64,000 nucleotides of DNA from an uncultured Desulfobacter sp. (lineage in GTDB: Bacteria > Desulfobacterota > Desulfobacteria > Desulfobacterales > Desulfobacteraceae): positions 1,168,501-1,232,500 of the forward strand of contig NZ_OY762614.1 in the NCBI RefSeq assembly GCF_963666145.1. The letters are read 5' to 3'. Under the pieces are notes generated by a model. It did not search any database, was not told the origin of the DNA, and saw only the letters and a list, made by a program, of their open reading frames with translations. Positions 16,780-26,069 of the stretch are shown piece by piece (within the stretch, counting starts at the first letter, position 1; the number at the start of each line of letters is the position of its first letter). The position numbers were made by a program, and so were the translations under genes.

Positions 16780-18674
16780 TTTGACTTGAGTGCGTTTTCA
16801 AACCGAATCACCTGCCTGCGGTAATCTTCTTTTCTCTCGGTCGCCGTATCAAGTGCCTGCTTTGCGATTGCCAAGGCCTGTTCTTCATAATTATTGACAA
16901 ACAGAGCTTCGGCATAGGTATCCAATATATATGCGTCCTTTTTTATGTCCACGGCCCGGCGGGCCAGTTCCAGAGCCCTATGGGCATTTTGAAACGCTTT
17001 GTCCGGGCATGTGGCCAAAAGCCAGGCCAGATTATTCAAGGCATGGACATTCATCTGATCTATTTTTAAAACATTTTCATAGGCCACAATGGCTTTTTCA
17101 TACTGCAGGGCATCATAGTAGAAATCGCCCACCTGGGCATATAGATCAGAATTCTCAGGCTCCAGTGCAAGCTGACGGCTCAATATTTTCCTGGCGACAA
17201 ATCGTGAAAAAGAGGCATTAAGTTCGCCATAGCTCACACTGTATCCAATGGAAAAAATGACGCCGACGGCAAGAAAATACCCGGCAATCATTTTTTTTAC
17301 TTTCCTGTGGTGGCCTTGGATCAAATCCGGATTTATCCGGCATTTTTCAAGGAAGCCAATTCTGCTGCCAATGCTGAAATGGTGCCAGTTGGGTTTATCA
17401 ATGGACTGGCGGCTCAGGGATGCAATTTTATAAAAAGTTGAGATCAATGCCGATGGCGAGTCCGTATATTTAAAAATATGCAGATCGGCCTGGCGCTCAA
17501 AAAGCCGCATGTACAGGCCGAAAACAAACCGGAAATAAAAAATAAACAAAGCGATGAGTACAAAACAGGTAATTGCGGCATAAACCGTATTCTGATTGAG
17601 CCCGAGAAACGCCGCCCCCTCATGCAGGGGGTTGATCAGGTAAACAACGAGCATTAAAGGCTCAAAAAAAACGAAATTACAGGCAATAAACCCAGCAAAA
17701 AAAAACAGATAGAAGAGCATGTGCCGGTGATAGACATGACCGATTTCATGGAGAATTACCCCCTGAATTTCGTCATCATCCAGACAGGCAAGCAGCGCAG
17801 GTGTCACCAGAATATACCGAAACCGACCGACAATGCCCATCACACCGGCAGTGATCATGCCGCCGCCAAACAGGTTCCATACCAAAATATCCCTGTACTT
17901 AAGATCCGCCATCCGGCAGGTTCTCTCAATGCGCGATCTGTCAAATCCTGGTGCCAGGGGGCGGCAACCCCATAACCGCTGGATGAGAACCGGCCCAAAC
18001 ACGGAGATGGCAATGACAAAGAAAAGAATGTAAACGGCCTCTCCGGCTGTGGAGTTTAGAAAGCGGTTCAGCCCGTCAAAGGGTAAAAGCCCCAGGCAGT
18101 CGGCCAAAAGAGACAAAAAGCACCACGGCAGCATGGCAGGCAGGCAAAAGGCAACATTGGAAAGAATAAAGCTTTTCTTGGTTAAAGAATCCGCAAAAAA
18201 ACGCTTCTGGATATGATAGGCAAAATTCCATATCAAAATCAGATAAAAAAGAAACAACCCGAGAAACAGCAGCGCCCCCAGGGTGGGGACCCATTGGAAT
18301 ACAGCGAAACTCGACAACAGGTGATTTACACGAAATCCATAAATATTGACCGCAAACAGCACCAGGGCCGCAATGGAAAACCTTGAAACCGCAGTGTTCA
18401 CCCGCTGGTCAATCTCCTGTGCCGGCAAGGCCTGACCCTGGGCTGCCAGGCGACTGAAATAGATCCGGCAGACCAGGGCAAACCCAGCCGTTGATGCCAG
18501 GCAGAAACCAAGAGCCCCGGGATCAAACGCCGACGGTTTGTCAAACAGTTCCGACGTGGTGTAGATCACCAGGGCCGCCAGAAAATATATAAAATTTGAA
18601 AACACGGCCCAGGCCCTATACCACCTTCCCTGTTGACGCGAACCGTTCCAGAACAATCCATGTTTTGACGTCAA
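16776..18674 (-). CDS. M48-family membrane metallopeptidase with C-terminal TPR repeats
   Basis: The product has up to 632 residues. Several membrane helices fill the N-terminal part (about 25-240). The zinc motif HEIGH lies at residues 309-313 in VILHEIGHVYHRHML, with a later ERQAD supplying the expected acidic ligand, as in HtpX and Ste24-like proteases. More helices follow, and the last 120 residues hold tetratricopeptide repeats (YAQVGDFYYDALQYEKAIVA, LNNLAWLLATCPD). Such proteins degrade or monitor membrane proteins. The reading begins with TTG at 18674, inside the preceding Nudix gene by 59 bases; later TTG and GTG codons are alternatives and the true start is unresolved. Confidence 0.85.
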   Translation of the reverse strand: MTSKHGLFWNGSRQQGRWYRAWAVFSNFIYFLAALVIYTTSELFDKPSAFDPGALGFCLASTAGFALVCRIYFSRLAAQGQALPAQEIDQRVNTAVSRFSIAALVLFAVNIYGFRVNHLLSSFAVFQWVPTLGALLFLGLFLFYLILIWNFAYHIQKRFFADSLTKKSFILSNVAFCLPAMLPWCFLSLLADCLGLLPFDGLNRFLNSTAGEAVYILFFVIAISVFGPVLIQRLWGCRPLAPGFDRSRIERTCRMADLKYRDILVWNLFGGGMITAGVMGIVGRFRYILVTPALLACLDDDEIQGVILHEIGHVYHRHMLFYLFFFAGFIACNFVFFEPLMLVVYLINPLHEGAAFLGLNQNTVYAAITCFVLIALFIFYFRFVFGLYMRLFERQADLHIFKYTDSPSALISTFYKIASLSRQSIDKPNWHHFSIGSRIGFLEKCRINPDLIQGHHRKVKKMIAGYFLAVGVIFSIGYSVSYGELNASFSRFVARKILSRQLALEPENSDLYAQVGDFYYDALQYEKAIVAYENVLKIDQMNVHALNNLAWLLATCPDKAFQNAHRALELARRAVDIKKDAYILDTYAEALFVNNYEEQALAIAKQALDTATERKEDYRRQVIRFENALKSN

Positions 18675-19170
18675 ACAGCAAATTGTCCCGGCCTATGAAA
18701 TCAGCCGCCTGGTCCTGGGAAAGCATCATGACCTCAATTTCTTCGGACGCCTCATTGTGTTCGGTATTTGCAGTTCCCTCACAGGTCACATACAAAAGAC
18801 TGATACTTTCGTCCGTCATTCCCGGTGAAGAAAATATCGCAGGGCTTTGTTTGATCACATCCACAACAGTTAAGCCGGTCTCTTCATGCAGCTCACGCCG
18901 ACCGGCCTCGGCAATGCTTTCACCGGAATCCACAAGCCCTGCGGGAAAGCCATACTGAAATCCGCCCAAGGGCACCCTGAATTCCTTGATAAGGACCAGT
19001 TTATTCTCCTGTTGATGGAACGGGACAATGACGACGGCATCGGGTACGGCCGGACTCTGCCTGGACGCATACAACCAGGTTCTATCGATGCCAGCAGTAT
19101 CTTTATATCTGGCACGAATCAAGTTTAAATGAGGATAATCCGTTATCTGTTCTTTTTCATATACGTCCAC
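18616..19170 (-). CDS. Nudix hydrolase, ADP-ribose pyrophosphatase type
   Basis: The 184-residue protein contains a complete Nudix box: GLVDSGESIAEAGRRELHEE followed by TGL, which provides the catalytic glutamates and metal ligands. Upstream RVPLGGFQYGFPAG is typical for the ADP-ribose/NDP-sugar branch, and the C-terminal EASEEIEVMML matches the usual continuation. It would hydrolyse nucleoside diphosphate derivatives as a housecleaning enzyme. The start is a GTG preceded by AGGAG at good spacing. Its 3' end overlaps the 5' end of the M48 protease gene. Substrate preference is inferred from the family only. Confidence 0.88.
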   Translation of the reverse strand: MDVYEKEQITDYPHLNLIRARYKDTAGIDRTWLYASRQSPAVPDAVVIVPFHQQENKLVLIKEFRVPLGGFQYGFPAGLVDSGESIAEAGRRELHEETGLTVVDVIKQSPAIFSSPGMTDESISLLYVTCEGTANTEHNEASEEIEVMMLSQDQAADFIGRDNLLFDVKTWIVLERFASTGKVV

Positions 19171-19464
19171 AAAAAATCTCCTGACTAAAATTTAACAACG
19201 CCCATGGGCCAACTAAGCATAGCAACATCCAGGCTCGCCCCACAACAAACAAGAAAGCACATCTTTATTGCTTCCATACAAAATCTAAACCTAAGACATA
19301 CCCGTCATGAATGCAACGCGAATAACCAATATATCCAAAATAACGGCCATGACCTGGCGGACGAGACAAAAGATGAACATTTTTACATAGTATCACAAAC
19401 AGTGCTCTATCTTCAGTGTTGTCCGTAATTTCCGTGGTTAAATGTTTATAATCAAAGAAAGACG

Positions 19465-20124
19465 TTAGATGTACATTAAATACTTAAATGAGAGCCAGAA
19501 ATGCGCAGCACTGCCCAAAATAACAAAGCCGTGCCAGATTTCGTGAAACCCCAGAATCCGGGGGAAGGGATTGGGTCTTTTCAAGGCATAGATAACGGCC
19601 CCGACGGTATAAAAGATTCCCCCTGCGGCCAACCACATTAAAGCACCGGGTTCCAAAATTTTTACCAGGGGATATACGGCAATCACGCACAGCCAGCCCA
19701 TGACAAGATATATCACCGTGGAAATCCATCTGGGCGCCCCCATAAAAAAAACTTTGATGAAAATCCCTGCACATGCAATGCCCCATACGGTCCCCAACAG
19801 GCTCCAGCCCCATGCCCCCCGCAAAGGAACAAGGCACAAGGGGGTATAGGAACCTGCAATGACTACAAATATCATGATATGATCAATCCGACGCAAAACT
19901 TTTAATGCCCGGTCTGAAATCTTCAGGGCATGATACAGACAGCTTGACAGGTACATCAGGATAAGGGTAGCGCCGAAAATGGAGAATGACACCACATGCC
20001 AGACATCGGCATACAGGGCGGCAAATACCACCATCAAGGTCAGTGCGGCCATGGACCCCACGGCCCCGGCCCCGTGGGAAATGGCATTGACGGGTTCTCT
20101 TATAAATTTTTCACATATACACAT
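19465..20124 (-). CDS. Hemolysin III / TrhA (PAQR superfamily) membrane protein
   Basis: The 219-residue protein has seven predicted helices. The opening EPVNAISHGAGAVGS is the signature of the YqfA/TrhA family. Further hallmarks are YLSSCLYHAL, RIDHIMIFVVIAGSYTPLC and, near the end, FHEIWHGFVILGSAAHFW, whose histidines are likely metal ligands. Members have been linked to membrane-energy and fatty-acid homeostasis. I prefer the ATG at 20124 over a TTG seven codons earlier, although neither has a strong ribosome-binding site. The flanking genes are unrelated. The 294 bases between this gene's stop and the Nudix gene contain nothing I can name. Confidence 0.88.
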   Translation of the reverse strand: MCICEKFIREPVNAISHGAGAVGSMAALTLMVVFAALYADVWHVVSFSIFGATLILMYLSSCLYHALKISDRALKVLRRIDHIMIFVVIAGSYTPLCLVPLRGAWGWSLLGTVWGIACAGIFIKVFFMGAPRWISTVIYLVMGWLCVIAVYPLVKILEPGALMWLAAGGIFYTVGAVIYALKRPNPFPRILGFHEIWHGFVILGSAAHFWLSFKYLMYI

Positions 20125-20209
20125 AAACGGTAATACCGGGGACAAGACCCATATTCTATTTGTCCAAACAATTGCATCTATTCAACCAGCAGGAGCTGAG
20201 ACAACGACA

Positions 20210-20701
20210 TCACATTTTAATTCGCTTGAGCAGTTTGTCCGCAATCTCTTTACGACGATAGGACAATACGGGCACAGGTGAATAGCGAAACATTTTTTCT
20301 GCAATTGATCCGCTAAGTGCATGTAGAATCTCAGATTTACCTTTAATCTCCATGATAATGAGATCCACCCCTTCATTTATTGCAAATTTCAGCAACTCTG
20401 CTGCGGGCCGTCCTTTTTTAAACACAAACCGCATCTTCTCATCCGGATAGTCTATCCGGTTGAGATGCGCTTCTAAAATGCCAATTCGATGGTTTTCAAC
20501 TTCCTGAATGTAATGGGTTTCATCAACTTCATACCCAAATGAACTAATGGTCTGCACCGCCCGAAGATCTCTTTCATCAATGACATTGATGAAAATCACT
20601 TCTGCACTGAGCGGCCGGGCAATACCGACAGCATAATCAATCAGCTCTTTAGAAAATTCGGAAAAAGTAATCGGCACAAGAACTTTTTTAATATCTGACA
20701 C
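20210..20701 (-). CDS. Universal stress protein (UspA family)
   Basis: The 163-residue product starts with KKVLVPITFSEFSKELIDYA, the standard first strand and helix of the Usp fold. A C-terminal segment DLIIMEIKGKSEILHALSGS ends at SPVPVLSYRR. The ATP-binding glycine pattern (GxxGxxG) is not intact, so it may belong to the non-nucleotide-binding branch. It begins with GTG behind AGGAGAAATCACC. It lies 33 bases downstream of the TRAP permease gene on the same strand; Usp genes are often found beside TRAP transporters, and some Usp proteins regulate them. Cotranscription is likely. Confidence 0.88.
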   Translation of the reverse strand: MSDIKKVLVPITFSEFSKELIDYAVGIARPLSAEVIFINVIDERDLRAVQTISSFGYEVDETHYIQEVENHRIGILEAHLNRIDYPDEKMRFVFKKGRPAAELLKFAINEGVDLIIMEIKGKSEILHALSGSIAEKMFRYSPVPVLSYRRKEIADKLLKRIKM

Positions 20702-20734
20702 GGTGATTTCTCCTTCACACCACAGATGTTTCTC

Positions 20735-22825
20735 TTAATATGTTTCTGTCTTTGCTCGCTCAATGGCGGCCTCATCCCGGGCGGTTCGAGGGCGCTGCAT
20801 CAAATAAAGCACACCGTAAATTGCCAATCCGATTAAATATGTCCAGTATCGCTGCTCATGGGGGATACCCAGCCACTCGGCAATCTGGTCCGGGCGCATC
20901 AAAATAAATGTCACACAAAGGAACAACGGCACTTCCCATATTTTATTTTTGGCGACAAACCATCCCTGGGTTGCCGACGCAAAGGCAAAGTTGCCGACAC
21001 AGGCCATAAGAAATATCAATATGCCCTGGGACCATGAATTCACATTATGCAAAATAAGATCGGAATTAAAAATAAACATAAACGGCAAAATAGCCGTCCG
21101 GATATCATACATAAACCCCTGAATACCGGTCGCGATGGGAGGAGATTTGGCAAGGGCCGAAGCGGCATAGGCCGCAAGCCCCACCGGCGGTGTATCATCA
21201 GCTAATATACCGAAATAAAAGCAAAAAAGATGAGCAGACATCAGGGGAACGATAAATCCCTGGGCCCCGCCGATTGTGACAATCGCAGGCGCCGTCAGTG
21301 CGGCCATAACAATGTAGGTTGCCGTGGTCGGCAGCCCCATGCCGATAACCAGGCTGGCCAACGCCGTAATGATCAACATCAAAAACACATTGCCCATGGA
21401 AAGAACGTCAATAATTTCAGAGATAAGGTTGCCCAACCCCAGGGCAACAACCCCGACGATAATACCTGCCGCAGCTGTGGCCAGGGCCACGGAAACCATA
21501 TTTCTTGCACCTGACGCCAGCGACTCCAGGATCGTCAGAAAAGATTTTTTAAATGCCGGTAAAATCGGTTCGTTTTTTTGATACGCCAGGTAGGGGTGCT
21601 GAAAAAGCATCAAAACAGCCAGTACCAAGATAGCGTTAAATGCAGCAAGCTCCGGAGAATGGCGTACCACAATCAATTCGTAAAGCAGCATGCCAAGAGG
21701 AACTAAAAAATGGACGCCACTTAACAACGTTTTAAAAAATTGCGGCAGTTCACTTTTAGGCAGCCCCTTAATACCCGCCTTTGAAGCTTCAATGTGAGAG
21801 ATGAAAAAAAGCGCCGCATAAGAAGCAAACGCAGGAATTGCCGCCGCTTTAACAACGTCAATGTATGGCACATTCACATATTCGGCGATAATAAAAGCCG
21901 CAGCCCCCATAATCGGTGGTGCCAGCTGCCCATCTGTAGACGCAGCAACTTCAATTGCCGCAGCTTTGGTCGGTTCATACCCCACTTTTTTCATCATAGG
22001 TATGGTAAATGTACCCGTTGTCACAATATTTGCAATGGAAGAACCGGAGACAAGTCCTGTCAGACCGGACCCCATAATAGCCGCTTTGGCCGGCCCCCCC
22101 TTAAAACGTCCCAATAAACTTAAGGCAAGCTGTATAAAATAGTGACCGGCACCCGCCTTGTCCAGCATGGCACCAAACAACACAAACAAAAATACAATTG
22201 TTGCCGATACATCTAAGGGGATACCATAAATTCCTTCGGTCGACATGGTCATCTGACCGACAAAACGCCCCAGAGAAGTACCCTTAAAAGCGATTAAATC
22301 GGGCATATAAGGCCCTAAAAACGAATAGGCAATAAACCCGCCGGCAATCACGGGAAGTGCAGGCCCAATCGTTCGTCTGGCAGCCTCAAGGAGCAGAACA
22401 ACCAAAGAAATCCCCGCCACAATATCCATGGTTGTGGGTGAGCCGTACCGGGTAATAATCTGATCGTAATTAAGAACAAGATAAAGCGCACAATAAGCGC
22501 CAAAGGCGGCAATCGCCATATCCAGTAACGGGATCCGCTTGTGCTGAGCAAAATATTTGAGACCGAAGATGGGTTTCTTGAGCAAAGGATAGTTAAGAAA
22601 CACCAAGACCATGGCAAACGCGAGATGAATCGCACGGATATATGTCGAATCGAGAAGTACAAACCTTGGCAAAGAGAGCTGAAACAAACTCCACGTAACG
22701 GCAATTGTCGGAATCAGATACTTTTGCCACCCATCAGGCTTGCGCCCGATGCCCTCTTCTTCTTCAGCAAGCCTTTTGGCTTCATCCAGGCCGTCTTCCA
22801 CCTTATCAATTCTAATCTTACTCAT
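20735..22825 (-). CDS. TRAP transporter fused 4TM/12TM permease (DctQM type)
   Basis: The 696-residue integral membrane protein joins the small DctQ-like and large DctM-like permease halves. Typical segments are SGSSIANIVTTGTFTIPMMK, QLAPPIMGAAAFIIAEY, MGLPTTATYIVMA and DDTPPVGLAAYAAS. These fusions pair with TAXI-type binding proteins and import organic acids or similar compounds using an ion gradient. The TAXI protein gene lies just upstream (22929-23900). The 103-base gap between them can form a GC-rich hairpin followed by six U, which could reduce permease expression relative to the binding protein. A UspA gene follows. The substrate is not deducible. Confidence 0.93.
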   Translation of the reverse strand: MSKIRIDKVEDGLDEAKRLAEEEEGIGRKPDGWQKYLIPTIAVTWSLFQLSLPRFVLLDSTYIRAIHLAFAMVLVFLNYPLLKKPIFGLKYFAQHKRIPLLDMAIAAFGAYCALYLVLNYDQIITRYGSPTTMDIVAGISLVVLLLEAARRTIGPALPVIAGGFIAYSFLGPYMPDLIAFKGTSLGRFVGQMTMSTEGIYGIPLDVSATIVFLFVLFGAMLDKAGAGHYFIQLALSLLGRFKGGPAKAAIMGSGLTGLVSGSSIANIVTTGTFTIPMMKKVGYEPTKAAAIEVAASTDGQLAPPIMGAAAFIIAEYVNVPYIDVVKAAAIPAFASYAALFFISHIEASKAGIKGLPKSELPQFFKTLLSGVHFLVPLGMLLYELIVVRHSPELAAFNAILVLAVLMLFQHPYLAYQKNEPILPAFKKSFLTILESLASGARNMVSVALATAAAGIIVGVVALGLGNLISEIIDVLSMGNVFLMLIITALASLVIGMGLPTTATYIVMAALTAPAIVTIGGAQGFIVPLMSAHLFCFYFGILADDTPPVGLAAYAASALAKSPPIATGIQGFMYDIRTAILPFMFIFNSDLILHNVNSWSQGILIFLMACVGNFAFASATQGWFVAKNKIWEVPLFLCVTFILMRPDQIAEWLGIPHEQRYWTYLIGLAIYGVLYLMQRPRTARDEAAIERAKTETY

Positions 22826-22867
22826 CTACGCCCTCAAATGAATAATGTAAAAATTAAGCTAAATAAC

Positions 22868-22928
22868 ATATCAATAAAAAAGGGGCCGAAAACAAGACAA
22901 CGCCGGTTCCCTGACCCCCCTTGAAAAT
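22868..22928 (-). terminator. Possible attenuating hairpin between TAXI and TRAP permease genes
   Basis: Reading the minus strand after the TAXI stop codon, AAGGGG can pair with CCCCTTTT across an internal region with weaker pairing, and the stem runs into a T6 tract. This looks like a leaky intercistronic terminator that would keep binding protein in excess. The inner stem is imperfect, so confidence is modest. Confidence 0.35.
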
Positions 22929-23900
22929 TTATTTCAATAATCCAACTTCTTTATAGTACTTTTCTGCACCCGGATGCAGCGGCGCGGAAAGACCTGTCAA
23001 CATGCCTTCTTTGGTCAATGTCGCATAAGCCGGATGAAGTTTTTTGAACTCTTCAAAATTTTCAAAAACCTCTTTAGTAATCGCATAAACCACATCTTCA
23101 GGAACCTTGGCAGAAGTAACCAATGTTGCTTTCATACCAATAGTTTCGGTGTCCCCATCATTTTCGGCACCCGGATACATGGCGCTCTGAATGACGGTTT
23201 TTGAAAAATAGGGATATTTTGCCAACATGCTGTCTACACCTGTGATGGAGGTAAAACGAACCTTACGGGCACCTGAAGTTGCCTCTTTAATTGCACCATT
23301 AGGATGACCCACGGTGTAGAAGAATGCATCAATACGACCGTCCTGCAAAATACTGGGGGCTTCTGAGGCCTTTATATATTCTGCGGTAATATCCTTTTCA
23401 GGATCAATGCCGATGGTCTGCAAAATTTCAATGGCATTTTGGAGCTGGCCGGAACCGGGATTGCCAAGGTTGACAATTTTTCCCTTTAAGTCTGCAACAT
23501 CTATGATATTGCTTTCAACTGCTGAAATCAGTGTGACCGCTTCATCATGAATAGAGAAAACGGACCGAAGATCGGTCTGAGGGCCTTTTTCCGCCCATTC
23601 CGCAAGACCCTTCATCGCCTGAAATTGTTTGTCTGACTGGGCGATACCGAACTCAAGATCCCCACTCATGATCGCGTTGATGTTAAACGCCGATCCGCCG
23701 GTTGATTCCACTGTTGCACGAATGCCGTATTCGTTCTTTTTCTTATTGACCATCTTGGCAATAGCCCCACCTGTGGGATAGTAGACGCCGGTAAGTCCCC
23801 CGGTTCCAATTGTTACAAACTGGGTCCTGGCATATGCCGAAGGAAGAACCATCACCATACAAAAAATTAAAGCCAACAGACTTACAACACTTCTCTTCAT
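22929..23900 (-). CDS. TAXI-family TRAP transporter substrate-binding protein
   Basis: The 323-residue periplasmic protein has a signal peptide ending at SAYA. The mature start TQFVTIGTGGLTGVYYPTGG is the hallmark of the TAXI family, and SGGSAFNINAIMSGDLEFGI continues it. It captures the substrate for the fused TRAP permease encoded next. The start at 23900 follows TGGAGGCGAAA; a slightly longer reading from 23912 is less likely. About 35 bases before the start codon the leader can form a small hairpin (ATCTGTG 23937-23943 with CGCAGAT 23951-23957). Nothing else I can name lies in the 291 bases upstream. Confidence 0.92.
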   Translation of the reverse strand: MKRSVVSLLALIFCMVMVLPSAYARTQFVTIGTGGLTGVYYPTGGAIAKMVNKKKNEYGIRATVESTGGSAFNINAIMSGDLEFGIAQSDKQFQAMKGLAEWAEKGPQTDLRSVFSIHDEAVTLISAVESNIIDVADLKGKIVNLGNPGSGQLQNAIEILQTIGIDPEKDITAEYIKASEAPSILQDGRIDAFFYTVGHPNGAIKEATSGARKVRFTSITGVDSMLAKYPYFSKTVIQSAMYPGAENDGDTETIGMKATLVTSAKVPEDVVYAITKEVFENFEEFKKLHPAYATLTKEGMLTGLSAPLHPGAEKYYKEVGLLK

Positions 23901-24191
23901 TTTCGCCTCCATTCGTTGTTTATACTTTAAAAGGAAATCTGTGCAGCTAACGCAGATCTTTCAGCTTTCGTTGCGGGTCGAGTCCGGGTGTTGGTAGACC
24001 AGGCCGCCCCATGGCCATTATTGTCGAATAATCTTTTTGAATATAGAAAAAGTTGATCCCCATTGCAAGTTTTAAACATAAAATCTGGACATTTGCGTTT
24101 CCCATTTTTTATTTCCATGGGTTTTGTTATAAAAAAATACCCATTAATTTCTGAAACTAAATTTTAAACTTAATTTGAGGAACGATGTGCT

Positions 24192-24644
24192 ATGAAATCC
24201 ATAAAAGGAGATTTGATTCACCTGGCCAAAGAAGGGCAATTTGATCTCATTGTCCATGGCTGCAACTGTTTTTGCACCATGGGTGCCGGAATTGCCAAAC
24301 AGATCCAATCCCAGTTCCCCCAGGCCTGGGAAGCCGATCTTGCAACCGCATCCGGAGACAAATCTAAACTTGGCAGTTATTCAGAGGCATGCATCAACAC
24401 ACCATCAGGCAGATTGTACGTGATCAATGCCTACACCCAATATCACTATTCAGGCGACGGGGTGCTGGTGGATTATGATGCCTTGTCAAAAATTTTTAGG
24501 ACACTGAAAAAACAGTTCAGCGGCCTTCGCATGGGATATCCCAAAATAGGAGCAGGACTTGCCGGAGGAGACTGGAAAATCATCAGTGAAATAATTGACA
24601 GCGCCCTGGATGGCGAGACCCACACCCTGGTTGAACTCCGATGA
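24192..24644 (+). CDS. Macro-domain protein (ADP-ribose-binding, Poa1p/YmdB-like)
   Basis: The 150-residue product is a single macro domain. The adenosine-pocket motif FDLIVHGCNCFCTMGAGIA and the phosphate loop MGYPKIGAGLAGGDW are both intact. Proteins of this type bind or hydrolyse ADP-ribose-1''-phosphate or remove ADP-ribose from proteins. The YPKIGAGLAGG variant with Lys is typical of the Poa1p-like branch. It is the only plus-strand gene between 16779 and 53637 and has no partner gene, so an antitoxin role (DarG type) is not supported. GAGG lies about 12 bases before the start, a weak site. Confidence 0.9.
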   Translation: MKSIKGDLIHLAKEGQFDLIVHGCNCFCTMGAGIAKQIQSQFPQAWEADLATASGDKSKLGSYSEACINTPSGRLYVINAYTQYHYSGDGVLVDYDALSKIFRTLKKQFSGLRMGYPKIGAGLAGGDWKIISEIIDSALDGETHTLVELR

Positions 24645-24654
24645 TAAAATAAGA

Positions 24655-24680
24655 TGAAACGCCAAATTGTGGCGCAAAGT
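24655..24680 (-). terminator. Possible terminator after the Skp-like gene
   Basis: CGCCA (24660-24664) pairs with TGGCG (24670-24674) around a five-base loop. On the minus strand it is followed by TTTCATCTTATTTTATC. The stem is short and the T-tract interrupted, so it is only a candidate end of the long minus-strand series that starts near 44477. Confidence 0.35.
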
Positions 24681-24734
24681 TTCCCAAATGCAAAGGCAGA
24701 TGAGAGACCTTGCGTCCATTTGCGTCCAGGCGCG

Positions 24735-25268
24735 TTATTTATTAAGCGCCCTTAAAACATCATCCGTAATATCAAGATCCGGGTCAAGATACCCAACCAC
24801 TTTCGGGTCTTTGAGAATAATGCCAAATCCTTTTTTCTTGGCAATGCTTTTTAAAATATCGTCGGCCTTTGTCAGAATTTCAGCCACCAGATCCCGATTC
24901 TGCTTTTCAATTTCGTCCTTGGCATCCGCCTGCATCCGCTTGTACTCTTTTACCAAAGCATTCAGATCATCAACCTTGTCTTTTTTATCTTCAAGTTTAA
25001 GATCATCAACATTGGTTTCAAGCTCAAGCTTAATCGCATTGATCTCTTTGACTTTTTCCCTGATGTCCGCTTCTTTATCCTGTCGAAGCACATTGAGCCG
25101 CTCAGTTGCCTTTTGCCCCATCTTGGATTCTTTGACCAGGCGGTTGAGGTTAACGTATCCTACTTTTGTGCCGGAAAAGGGAAGCGCAACAGCCTGGGAT
25201 GCAAAGGCCATTACCAAAACAAGCCCCATAAGGCCAAGTTTTTTTAAGGTGTGTTGTTTTAACATCAT
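24735..25268 (-). CDS. OmpH/Skp-family periplasmic chaperone
   Basis: The 177-residue product has a signal peptide (ending near SQAVALPFSG), then KVGYVNLNRLVKESKMGQKA, the usual start of the Skp/OmpH domain. A long charged coiled coil (about 60-140) follows, and a closing strand region FGIILKDPKVVGYLDPDLDI. Skp trimers hold unfolded outer-membrane proteins during transit across the periplasm. This copy is not next to bamA or lpxD, its common setting. Instead it is the last gene of a series containing a TpsB pore, a giant TpsA exoprotein and a porin, which suggests a dedicated chaperone for those clients. The start follows AAAGGATAG. Confidence 0.85.
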   Translation of the reverse strand: MMLKQHTLKKLGLMGLVLVMAFASQAVALPFSGTKVGYVNLNRLVKESKMGQKATERLNVLRQDKEADIREKVKEINAIKLELETNVDDLKLEDKKDKVDDLNALVKEYKRMQADAKDEIEKQNRDLVAEILTKADDILKSIAKKKGFGIILKDPKVVGYLDPDLDITDDVLRALNK

Positions 25269-25358
25269 CTATCCTTTCTTTATAAATTTGCCACAAACCC
25301 ATAAAAGGCCCATGGATTGTTCTGAGCGACACAGCGGCCATATACCTGGCGTTTTATC

Positions 25359-26051
25359 TCATTGCGCTATGATCTTTTCTTTATCAATGCGTTTGAGATA
25401 ATCCTGGATTATATGTTCAAGCTCAACCATTTCAATTTTAGTGAAAGGCTCTGATCCATTTGTCTTTTCCCGGTATTTGTTTGTCAGTTCTTCGGCAATC
25501 ACACATAATTTTTCATTGTGCTTCAAACTGCGGTTCAGCCTGCTTTCTGTCTGGCTTAATTCTGATGACAGTTCTGCCTTCTGGGATTCAAGCTGAACAA
25601 TCTGATCTGACAGTCCGCGATTTTTTTCAGCAAGCTCTTTATATTTAACAATTATTTCTTTCCTGTTGTCGGCAAGCTGTTTATACGCATCTTTGAGCTT
25701 GTCTACTCTTTGTTCGCAGGTGGTATCGTGCTGTACCAGCCGTTGCTCAAGATCTTTAACTTGCGCCTCAAGCGCTGTTTTTTGATTGTCAAAACTACTG
25801 ACCATATTCTGCAGCTTGGCTTTCTGGGCCTCTATAACCATCTTTGACCGCATGCAGGTGGCAACTTTAGCTTTCTCCTGATTATATTTTTTTACGGCAG
25901 CCCGATTTTTTCTTTGAAGCAGATCCACATCGTTTTCCAGGGTGGCAATCTGTGTCTCCAGGCCTTGTTTTACTTTCCATAAATACCCGCAGCCCGCTAT
26001 GCCGGCCAAGATCAAGAGGATTGCAATACTTCTGAATAATATCTTTTTCAT
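25359..26051 (-). CDS. Coiled-coil lipoprotein or membrane-anchored protein, unknown function
   Basis: The 230-residue product begins with a basic hydrophobic segment ending in LAGIAGC, which fits a lipobox with Cys21, although the same stretch could be a plain membrane anchor. From about residue 30 to 200 the sequence is an almost continuous heptad-repeat coiled coil rich in Lys, Glu and Gln. A short tail, TKIEMVELEHIIQDYLKRID, ends it. I recognise no domain. It lies 18 bases downstream of the porin gene and 90 bases before the Skp-like gene, so it may act as a periplasmic spacer or scaffold linking inner and outer membrane parts of the system. Confidence 0.7.
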   Translation of the reverse strand: MKKILFRSIAILLILAGIAGCGYLWKVKQGLETQIATLENDVDLLQRKNRAAVKKYNQEKAKVATCMRSKMVIEAQKAKLQNMVSSFDNQKTALEAQVKDLEQRLVQHDTTCEQRVDKLKDAYKQLADNRKEIIVKYKELAEKNRGLSDQIVQLESQKAELSSELSQTESRLNRSLKHNEKLCVIAEELTNKYREKTNGSEPFTKIEMVELEHIIQDYLKRIDKEKIIAQ

Positions 26052-26069
26052 CGGTTCAACCTTTACCCC

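Noticed and set aside
23937..23957. Leader hairpin before the TAXI gene as a riboswitch
   Set aside because: A single seven-base stem does not match any riboswitch class I know.
24192..24644. Macro-domain protein as an antitoxin (DarG-like)
   Set aside because: No DarT-like toxin gene is adjacent and the protein is a single short macro domain.
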